A stretch of 6,469 bases of DNA. It comes from an uncultured beta proteobacterium (GTDB lineage Bacteria; Pseudomonadota; Gammaproteobacteria; Burkholderiales; Burkholderiaceae). The stretch is from positions 1-6,469 of the forward strand of contig CAIYZI010000216.1 of NCBI GenBank assembly GCA_903930665.1, written 5' to 3'. The notes under the pieces are model-generated. The model was not told where the DNA came from. It made no database searches and saw only the letters and a program-made list of their open reading frames with translations. A program made the position numbers and the translations under genes. Of the stretch, positions 1 through 4,659 are shown in pieces (the first letter of the stretch is position 1; each line of letters starts with the position of its first letter).

Positions 1-264
1 GTAATGGGTAGTAATCCATCGCATTTTAGTGGCTGTAGTGATTGCCCGGTGGAGCACGTTACTGTAAAGCAGATACAGGTGTTTTTATACCGGCTTAACC
101 AATTAAGCAACGGGCATTACCGCCTGCCTACCGAAGCTGAATGGGAATACGCAGCCAGCGGCGGCAACAAAAGCAAAGGTTATACCTATAGCGGTAGTAA
201 TAATTTGGATGAAGTTGGCTGGGTTAAAAGCAATGCGAATGGTAAAACCCATCCGGTAGGCGGT
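1..264 (+). CDS. Formylglycine-generating-enzyme (FGE/SUMF1) domain protein, fragment lacking both ends
   Basis: The reading frame is open from base 1, so the 5' end lies outside the window. The peptide carries hallmarks of the FGE-sulfatase (SUMF1) fold: an MGSNPSHF segment, a Cys-x-x-Cys-Pro-Val-Glu stretch, the signature RLPTEAEWEYA (bases 121-153), a GYTYSGSNNLDEVGW stretch, and KTHPVGG ending at 264. Family members continue with an LGLYDMSGNVWEW-type segment and the C-terminal active-site region. Here the frame instead runs into antisense tmoE and stops at 391-393, so residues after PVGG are not FGE. Family proteins either convert a sulfatase cysteine to formylglycine or act as non-catalytic C-type-lectin-like domains; with the catalytic end missing these cannot be told apart. 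The usual Trp after PVExVS is replaced (PVEHVTV), a small deviation. The domain call is confident; the exact function is not. Confidence 0.8.
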
Positions 265-762
265 ATGACTTACCCAACGAAGGCTATCTGCCATTTGGAA
301 ATAGTTGCAGTTTGTAATCGTGCTTGCTGGAGATACTTGTCCAACATATGCAGAGGACATTTGCAATGTGTGATAGAGATACCTCAAAGGTGAATAGCGA
401 CGCGCCAAGGATCCAACCCATGTTTTATCCAGCGCCTTATCATGCTCGCGCTCGCTAAACTGATCGAATAGTCCAAAAACATAAGTTTCCTGACCATCCT
501 GCATCAGATTGTAGGTGCGATAAATGACTTCATCTGGATCGCGAAAGCTATTCCAATCGTCATGCTTAAGCGCGGTACCAAAAGTATTCTTTTTGTACCA
601 TTCATTCATGAACATATTTGGATCAAGCTCATATGGTGCATTTGCATCACGGTCGTTATAATGCAAATTAGCACTAACAATTTCGTACTCACTTGGTTTG
701 CGACGACGCGCTACTAAATGGCTCCAGGTTTTTTGAGGCTGCAACACTTGAACTTCAGACAT
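103..762 (-). pseudogene. tmoE: Toluene monooxygenase hydroxylase beta subunit TmoE, C-terminally truncated and run into foreign antisense sequence
   Basis: Residues 1-170 match the non-catalytic beta subunit of four-component toluene/aromatic monooxygenases (TmoE/TbuA2/TouE): KTWSHL near the start, KPSEYEIVS, YRTYNLMQDGQETYVFGL, FDQFSEREHD, YSPLRYLYHTLQMSSAYVGQ, PASTITNC and ADSLRWVSHTAYR. Family members are about 330 residues long. Here homology stops after TAYR (bases 253-264), and the remaining 49 residues of the frame (to the stop at 103) are antisense translation of the FGE fragment. About half the subunit, including the second part of the helical bundle, is missing. The start at 762 is supported by AGGAG (769-773) six bases upstream. 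It lies 27 bases after tmoD in the usual A-B-C-D-E order; tmoF would be expected next but is absent. Either a real disruption or an assembly join; a truncated beta subunit would not be expected to build the hydroxylase. Confidence 0.9.
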
Positions 763-789
763 TTTTTGCTCCTATATTTTGATTAGTGC

Positions 790-1104
790 TTAAACTTTTG
801 TATTGAAATAAAAACGTATTGAGTTATCACGGCTTTCGATTTGCCCCGCAAATGAACTCAAGTCCACCTCTAAGTCATTCATTTTGAATGGTCTACCCAG
901 CTCTTCTTCTATAGTCTGACGATTTAAAATCATTTCGTGCTCTGTATGAATGCGTATGTAAGCACGCTTATCATCAACAAATACTTCTTTTCCGGGGTTA
1001 TCCACTTTTGCTGCCTCAATAACAGCAATCGCCAAATCTCCTGCGCGCATCACTGGACCAACCATATTGTTGTTATAGGCTTGCACTGCACTTGATGTAC
1101 TCAT
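790..1104 (-). CDS. tmoD: Toluene monooxygenase effector/coupling protein TmoD
   Basis: A protein of 104 residues matching the cofactorless effector protein of toluene/aromatic monooxygenases (T4MOD is 103 residues; MmoB-like superfamily). Visible conserved blocks are NNNMVGPVMRAGDLA, DNPGKEVFVDD-RAYIRI, EEELGRPFKMNDLEVDLSSFAGQI and IRFYF. The effector binds the hydroxylase over the diiron site and tunes coupling of O2 activation to substrate hydroxylation. The frame opens upstream at 1152, but I chose the ATG at 1102-1104. It has GGAG (1110-1113) five bases upstream, the resulting length equals the family length, and the extra N-terminal peptide (MTNLSKKLKFKNIGDE) is Lys-rich and has no family counterpart. 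It lies 93 bases after tmoC and 27 bases before tmoE, within the same presumed transcript. Confidence 0.95.
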   Translation of the reverse strand: MSTSSAVQAYNNNMVGPVMRAGDLAIAVIEAAKVDNPGKEVFVDDKRAYIRIHTEHEMILNRQTIEEELGRPFKMNDLEVDLSSFAGQIESRDNSIRFYFNTKV

Positions 1105-1197
1105 TTCATCTCCAATATTCTTAAACTTCAACTTCTTACTTAGATTTGTCAATGTGACTTATCTGCTAATAGACTGCAATTTACAAAGGCCCGATAT

Positions 1198-1533
1198 TTA
1201 AGAATGTGCAAATAACGCCTGGACACCTTCGGTTTTGACATACACATCATCACCTTCTATCTTGACTGGATATTCTGCTAAAGCACAGTCATCAGGATTA
1301 ATTCCTTTTCCAGTGCAAGCATCAAATTGCCAAAGGTGGGCTCTGCAGATAATTTTCTCTCCATCAAATTTTCCTTCGGAGAGTGGAATATCTTGATGGG
1401 GACAGACGCCCTGAAAAGCTCTCACAACACGCTCGCCAGCACAGACTAAAAGGATTTCATGTCCATTGACTATGAAATTCTCCATCTCGCCTTCCCATAG
1501 ATCATCCAAACCGCAAACCTTTATAAATGTCAT
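1198..1533 (-). CDS. tmoC: Toluene monooxygenase Rieske-type [2Fe-2S] ferredoxin TmoC
   Basis: A protein of 111 residues (T4MOC is 112) with the Rieske cluster ligands C44-P-H46 and C63-R-A-H66 in CPHQ and CRAHLW. Family-specific blocks are VCGLDDLWEGEME at the start, LSEGKFDGEKIICRAHLW, GKGINPDDCALAEYPV and a C-terminal AHS. It shuttles electrons from the NADH oxidoreductase TmoF to the diiron hydroxylase; in this window TmoF is missing. The ATG at 1533 has a strong AGGAGG (1539-1544) five bases upstream, and that site overlaps the stop codon of tmoB, so translation of the two genes is probably coupled. It acts in the cytoplasm. The identification is firm because all four ligands and the family tail are present. 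Confidence 0.96.
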   Translation of the reverse strand: MTFIKVCGLDDLWEGEMENFIVNGHEILLVCAGERVVRAFQGVCPHQDIPLSEGKFDGEKIICRAHLWQFDACTGKGINPDDCALAEYPVKIEGDDVYVKTEGVQALFAHS

Positions 1534-1538
1534 GCCTA

Positions 1539-1544
1539 CCTCCT
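1539..1544 (-). promoter_or_regulatory. tmoC ribosome binding site overlapping the tmoB stop codon
   Basis: On the minus strand AGGAGG occupies 1544-1539, five bases before the tmoC ATG, and shares bases with the TAG stop of tmoB (1545-1543). This is the strongest Shine-Dalgarno sequence within the operon apart from that of tmoA. Translational coupling between gamma subunit and ferredoxin is inferred from the overlap. Confidence 0.75.
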
Positions 1545-1842
1545 ATTGAAATACTTTGGTCAGTTTGTCAATCAAACCTGCCTTTGATTCTTCCCAAATG
1601 ATCTCAATCGTTTCAGTAGGCTTTAGCCCGGACTCGGATACTTTCATATCGCGAGGAAAGAACTCATCTGCATCTTGACGTCGAACTCTCATGATGTGTC
1701 CAGGGCGAGCTCTGACGCGACGACCTACAGAATGGTAGGCAGCAGCAGCAGCCACTTCATCCATGCTATTTTCAGTATCGATAGGAAGTAGTTGAAGTAC
1801 AAAATCACCTTCAAAGTTCGATGTCAATGGAAATAAAGCCAT
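1543..1842 (-). CDS. tmoB: Toluene monooxygenase hydroxylase gamma subunit TmoB
   Basis: A protein of 99 residues resembling TmoB/TbuU/TouB, the small ubiquitin-like gamma subunit of the hydroxylase. Conserved blocks are ALFPLTSNFEGDFVLQLLPID, SMDEVAAAAAYHSVGRRV, MRVRRQDADEFFPRDMKV and ESGLKPTETIEIIWEE. The best known TmoB is about 84 residues and ends near the WEE region; this one carries an extra tail of about 14 residues, SKAGLIDKLTKVFQ, probably helical. The ATG at 1842 has GGAG (1851-1854) eight bases upstream. The leader AATATTGGAGA (1860-1850) is identical over 11 bases to that of tmoD (1119-1109). The gene lies 72 bases after tmoA across a strong hairpin, and its stop codon overlaps the tmoC ribosome binding site. 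Confidence 0.94.
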   Translation of the reverse strand: MALFPLTSNFEGDFVLQLLPIDTENSMDEVAAAAAYHSVGRRVRARPGHIMRVRRQDADEFFPRDMKVSESGLKPTETIEIIWEESKAGLIDKLTKVFQ

Positions 1843-1868
1843 TTTGATTTCTCCAATATTTATGAATA

Positions 1869-1905
1869 CTTGCTTACTAAGAATTTGGGGTGTTTAGTAA
1901 GCAAG
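1869..1905 (-). repeat. Perfect 12-bp inverted repeat (hairpin) between tmoA and tmoB
   Basis: CTTGCTTACTAA at 1869-1880 is the exact reverse complement of 1894-1905, with a 13-base loop. In the operon transcript it begins about ten bases after the tandem stops of tmoA (TAA at 1917-1915, TGA at 1914-1912) and precedes the tmoB ribosome binding site. No U-run follows it on the operon strand, so it is more likely an mRNA 3'-stabilising or processing hairpin, or a partial attenuator, than a full terminator. On the other strand it is followed only by a short CTTTT. The structure is seen directly; its role is inferred. Confidence 0.8.
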
Positions 1906-1914
1906 CTTTTGTCA

Positions 1915-3420
1915 TTAAACTGCTTTGCGTTCTTCGCGCATTGCTCTATAGATTTCAGCCCAAGCGTAGTTATGTGCGTCATCACCACACTCACCAGGTC
2001 CAATGTCCATGTATTTCAGGGCACCTTCGAGATTCATAGGTTGAATCATGCCGGCTAAGAAGCGATCAACAATACTGAGGTGTCCAGCATATCTTTCAGG
2101 CTCTTGTTCAAAGCACCAACGATCAACCTCCGATCCAAAGTGGTACAAGCGGCCGTTGTACTCAAGCGGATAATCTCTAACATTCCATTTCTTGCCTGGT
2201 ACACCAAGAATTGGTAGCTGACACATATTGCAGACATAAGGTAATGTTTCTGGATACGCGAGAGCCATGTTTCCATCAACTACGTTATCAATAATCACAT
2301 CCCAAGCTTGGCCCCATGTGTCATTCCAGCCTGGGTATTTCGCCTCAAGCCATTCGCGCTCATCAGGCGTTACGCCAGCGGCTGGATTCCACCAAACAGT
2401 AGGACGCCAGAAGTAGCTGCCCATGTGCATGCCATGATGGGTATCATTTAAATCGTTGATCAAGATATCCCAATACCAAGGCAGATCAAGACCTAGATCG
2501 GTTAATGCACGTTCAAATTGCGCAACGATAAATTCTTCCATGAACTCTTTAAAGGACTGCTTTCTGTGCTCAAGTGGTGTGTAGTAATCCATAATTGGAC
2601 CAGTCAGCACCGAGAATAATTTCCATGCACCCCACAAGGCGATATCTACACGTTTCTGTGCCTCAGCTTTTTTACCATTTGCAATCAGTATTTTTAATGC
2701 TGGGCCTCCAATTTGTGCATGGCGTGATTCATCAGTTTGAATACTTGAAATCAGATTAGCGAAGGTATGATCACCAGCTTCCGCAGCATCAGCGGCTAAA
2801 CCCAAGAATTGCATATTGGTAAAGCCAGTTTCAAAACTAAAAGTCAACATAATTGAAACGCTAATTGCATCACGCGTCATCATGATGTCATCGAAGAAAT
2901 GACGTGCGGCAATCATTGCCCAGTCATTACTGTCGTAAGCTTTGAATGCCCAATCCATTTGACGATCTTTGGATACGTGCTCATGCGGGAAATATAATTG
3001 CATTTGTCCGTGGCGAATCTCATCCAATGAACCCAATGTCGACATATTGCGCATTCCAGGAGCTTTGGAGAAACGCATCATTCGTGCCTCAGCACTAGCT
3101 GCAGCATATTCACCACGAGCAATTGCGCCATAATGCGCTTTCATTACAGACTTCCAGCCTGGATCGGAGTTCTCGAAAATACGACTTCTTTCTAAAGCAG
3201 CCTTTACAGAATAGGCTCCAGCATCCTTATCGCGCTGTACCTTTACGTACTCGGGATATGTCTGTTTATAAGGCTCATCATATGTTTCCCAAGCGTCTTG
3301 CGGCAACCCGAAGTCGCCAGACATCAATGGTGGGAAAATTTCATCCTCTGTTGCATATTTTGATGTCCAATTTGTGGTGCGAGCTAAGTCGTACCAGTCC
3401 ATTCTATTTAGTAGCGCCAT
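1915..3420 (-). CDS. tmoA: Toluene/aromatic monooxygenase diiron hydroxylase alpha subunit TmoA
   Basis: A 501-residue bacterial multicomponent monooxygenase alpha subunit, collinear with T4MO TmoA, TbuA1 and TouA (about 500 residues). It inserts one O atom from O2 into an aromatic (or alkene) substrate. The carboxylate-bridged diiron ligands are all present: E104 (RGEYAA), E134 and H137 (DEIRH), E197 (FSFETGFT), E231 and H234 (TDESRH). The conserved T201 and Q228 are present, as are pocket residues I100, G103, A107, F176, F196 and F205; I100/G103/A107 is the T4MO-like combination, whereas ToMO has Glu at 103. A C-terminal YHS-like segment follows (C397-x-x-C400, NGRLYHFGSEVDRWC). The start at 3420 is fixed by AAAGGAGG (3426-3433) five bases upstream. 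It is first of tmoABCDE, 110 bases after ompW. The class is certain; substrate could be toluene, benzene or related compounds, and isoprene-type enzymes are related but less similar in the core. Confidence 0.97.
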   Translation of the reverse strand: MALLNRMDWYDLARTTNWTSKYATEDEIFPPLMSGDFGLPQDAWETYDEPYKQTYPEYVKVQRDKDAGAYSVKAALERSRIFENSDPGWKSVMKAHYGAIARGEYAAASAEARMMRFSKAPGMRNMSTLGSLDEIRHGQMQLYFPHEHVSKDRQMDWAFKAYDSNDWAMIAARHFFDDIMMTRDAISVSIMLTFSFETGFTNMQFLGLAADAAEAGDHTFANLISSIQTDESRHAQIGGPALKILIANGKKAEAQKRVDIALWGAWKLFSVLTGPIMDYYTPLEHRKQSFKEFMEEFIVAQFERALTDLGLDLPWYWDILINDLNDTHHGMHMGSYFWRPTVWWNPAAGVTPDEREWLEAKYPGWNDTWGQAWDVIIDNVVDGNMALAYPETLPYVCNMCQLPILGVPGKKWNVRDYPLEYNGRLYHFGSEVDRWCFEQEPERYAGHLSIVDRFLAGMIQPMNLEGALKYMDIGPGECGDDAHNYAWAEIYRAMREERKAV

Positions 3421-3425
3421 TTAGG

Positions 3426-3433
3426 CCTCCTTT
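3426..3433 (-). promoter_or_regulatory. Strong ribosome binding site of tmoA
   Basis: On the minus strand AAAGGAGG lies five bases before the tmoA ATG. This is a near-perfect Shine-Dalgarno sequence and fixes the start at 3420. It is stronger than the GGAG sites of tmoB, tmoD and tmoE, in keeping with high demand for the alpha subunit. Confidence 0.8.
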
Positions 3434-3443
3434 AATTAATCGC

Positions 3444-3473
3444 TTGATGTTGCAACTTTCGTTTCCACATCAA
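3444..3473 (-). promoter_or_regulatory. Inverted repeat with inner palindrome in the tmoA leader, possible operator or 5' hairpin
   Basis: TTGATGT (3444-3450) and ACATCAA (3467-3473) form perfect 7-base arms 16 bases apart, 24-53 bases upstream of the tmoA start. The left arm overlaps the 8-base palindrome GTTGCAAC (3449-3456). A minus-strand GG...TTGC arrangement here (GTGG, then TTGCA) recalls a sigma-54 element, but the GG-to-GC gap is 11 rather than 10. The site could bind a regulator or fold in the leader RNA. No confident sigma-70 promoter was found in the 97-base spacer. Confidence 0.4.
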
Positions 3474-3530
3474 TAAAATTTCAATCAATAATTCCAAAAC
3501 AGTGATTAAAAACGTCTCATTCACTAGCCT

Positions 3531-4199
3531 TTAGAAATGGTATGTAACCCCTGTTGAATAAATTGCAGGATTTAAAGTAACAGTGGCACTAGCTGGGTAA
3601 GGGCCGACTGATCCGGTAGCATTTACCTTTAAGAAAATCTGTTTAAAATCACCATACCAATCCCATGTTTTAGTGATAGGCACGTTAAAGCCAGCCTGCA
3701 ATACAGGGCCATAACCATTACCTACACTTAAGCCCTTAATTGCTGCGTCTTGAGTAGAGGTAATGATGGTGTAATTTGCGCCTACACCGAGATAAGGCTT
3801 CACTACGCCCAAGTCCCAGCCATAAGTTACAGAAAGAACTGCTGGTGCATAGCCCACTTTACCGAGGGTCGTTCCACTTACCGCACCTGTACCGGTCAGC
3901 GTCGTAGTCGGAGGGATGCCAACAGTCAAGCGTGCTGACCAATTCTTGGTAATGTCATAACCGAATTCTGCCAATAGAGTTGTATTGTTGCTGGCAGTCG
4001 CACTCGCCGGAAGCGTAGAACCCGCAAGAAGAATGTTGGCGCTGCTATTGAAATTAACAAAACCTGCACCGACATTAACCCAATATGGGCTGCGCTCAGC
4101 CGAAAGATCTTCTGCAGATACTACTTGTGATCCTAAAAGTGAGCTACACAGAATTACTGACGCTGCCCCCAATTTCATACCTTTTGATTTAAACGTCAT
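3531..4199 (-). CDS. OmpW/AlkL-family outer-membrane beta-barrel protein
   Basis: A 222-residue protein with a Sec signal peptide: basic MTFKSKGMK, a hydrophobic core, and likely cleavage after QVVSA before EDLSAERS. The mature part shows the OmpW pattern: YWVNVGAGFVNFN first strand, FGYDITKNWSARLTVGIPP, KVGYAPAVLSVTYGW, VKPYLGVGANYT, GFNVPITKTWDWYGDFKQIFLKV, and a terminal strand ending in YSTGVTYHF with the C-terminal Phe used by the barrel assembly machinery. OmpW relatives such as AlkL carry hydrophobic molecules laterally across the outer membrane. I chose the ATG at 4199 because GGAG lies nine bases upstream; the in-frame ATG at 4214 has only an adjacent AGG. It lies upstream of tmoA on the same strand, so co-transcription and a role in aromatic substrate uptake are plausible but inferred. 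Toluene clusters more often carry FadL-type TodX/TbuX porins. Confidence 0.87.
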   Translation of the reverse strand: MTFKSKGMKLGAASVILCSSLLGSQVVSAEDLSAERSPYWVNVGAGFVNFNSSANILLAGSTLPASATASNNTTLLAEFGYDITKNWSARLTVGIPPTTTLTGTGAVSGTTLGKVGYAPAVLSVTYGWDLGVVKPYLGVGANYTIITSTQDAAIKGLSVGNGYGPVLQAGFNVPITKTWDWYGDFKQIFLKVNATGSVGPYPASATVTLNPAIYSTGVTYHF

Positions 4200-4253
4200 A
4201 TCTCTTATCTCCATCCTAAATAATTTTTAAGTTAAATATTTATTGCCAGTTAA

Positions 4254-4358
4254 GGCATACCCCGAACCTCTAAATCTTTAGCAACCAAAACATGGGATGA
4301 ATTTATTGATATGTACAAAGGTGCGCTATTAGACTTTGGTTTAGAAGACCTAAATTGA
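4254..4358 (+). pseudogene. Possible 3' remnant of a lost gene or a very small ORF
   Basis: Between an in-frame stop at 4251-4253 and TGA at 4356-4358 the plus strand encodes 34 codons with an ordinary soluble-protein look, including TWDEFIDMYKGALLDFGLED (ATG available at 4311). No ribosome binding site precedes the ATG. A hairpin follows directly over the stop (4353-4377), as at many gene ends. I do not recognise the family. Chance open frame is the main alternative. Confidence 0.2.
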
Positions 4359-4377
4359 GCGAAAAAACACCTCAATT
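4353..4377 (+). terminator. Small hairpin, possible weak terminator
   Basis: AATTGAG (4353-4359) and CTCAATT (4371-4377) form a perfect 7-bp stem with an 11-base A-rich loop. It is followed by ACTTCTTT, not a clean T-run. The stem is AT-rich and the terminator call is weak. Confidence 0.25.
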
Positions 4378-4572
4378 ACTTCTTTAAATTTCTGCTAATT
4401 CACGCTTGCAGCACCAGAAAAATGGGATTTAAGATTTTTTGCTATGACAAACCCTAAGACCCAATATAAGACCTAAATTTAATTAAGCATTTGAAAAGAT
4501 CCACTAACTAACAACCCATCGAAGGAAGCAAATAACTCTTGAGCACAGTAGATTGTTGTATTGCGCCCAAGG

Positions 4573-4612
4573 AAGCAGGGCCTCTTAATTTGATTGGCTC
4601 TTGAGGCTGCTT
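4573..4612. repeat. Imperfect inverted repeat upstream of the MFS gene
   Basis: AAGCAG-GG-CCTC (4573-4584) pairs with GAGGCTGCTT (4603-4612): ten base pairs with a two-base GG bulge and an 18-base loop. It ends about 47 bases before the MFS start and covers the candidate -35/-10 spacer. It could be a repressor operator or a leader hairpin. It is seen directly; the function is inferred. Confidence 0.45.
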
Positions 4613-4618
4613 GATAAA
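4590..4618 (+). promoter_or_regulatory. Candidate sigma-70 promoter of the MFS exporter
   Basis: TTGATT (4590-4595), 17 bases, then GATAAA (4613-4618): four of six matches in each box with ideal spacing. It lies about 40 bases upstream of the start codon. In AT-rich sequence such matches arise by chance, so confidence is low. Confidence 0.3.
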
Positions 4619-4659
4619 AATGCGTCATACTGCTCGTTCACATTTTTAACAGGCAAGTC

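Larger units (their letters stand above)
4200..4659. other. Divergent intergenic region between ompW and the MFS gene
   Basis: This 460-base AT-rich spacer separates two divergent genes and must hold both promoters. It contains a 34-codon open stretch on the plus strand (4254-4358), a 7-bp hairpin over its stop codon, a 12-base direct repeat AAGACCTAAATT (4345-4356 and 4468-4479) with a third AAGACC at 4456-4461, an imperfect inverted repeat (4573-4612), and a weak sigma-70-like promoter for the MFS gene. No tRNA, small-RNA family or longer gene was recognised. For ompW no convincing -35/-10 pair was found. Confidence 0.6.

Noticed and set aside
265..393. Continuation of the plus-strand FGE frame to the stop at 391-393
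   Set aside because: These residues are antisense translation of tmoE and show no FGE motifs.
1105..1152. Longer tmoD start at 1152
   Set aside because: It would add a Lys-rich peptide with no family counterpart; the ATG at 1104 has a well-spaced GGAG and gives the family length.
1870..2279. Open frames inside tmoA at 1870-2058 (plus) and 2055-2279 (minus)
   Set aside because: They lie over the well-supported tmoA frame, have no ribosome binding sites and no recognisable motifs.
3452..3468. Sigma-54 (-24/-12) promoter for tmoA
   Set aside because: GG and GC are 11 bases apart instead of the strict 10, and the -24 box lacks the CAC part.
3123..3476. Plus-strand open frame antisense to the tmoA start
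   Set aside because: It is the antisense shadow of conserved tmoA codons and has a basic, low-complexity composition.
4200..4214. ompW start at 4214
   Set aside because: Only an AGG directly touching the ATG; the ATG at 4199 has GGAG at nine bases and begins a normal signal peptide.
3750..4230. Plus-strand open frames over ompW
   Set aside because: They are antisense to a complete barrel gene with a signal peptide and have no initiation signals.
4541..4606. 21-codon frame starting with TTG upstream of the MFS gene
   Set aside because: No ribosome binding site, rare start codon, and it overlaps the promoter and inverted repeat region.
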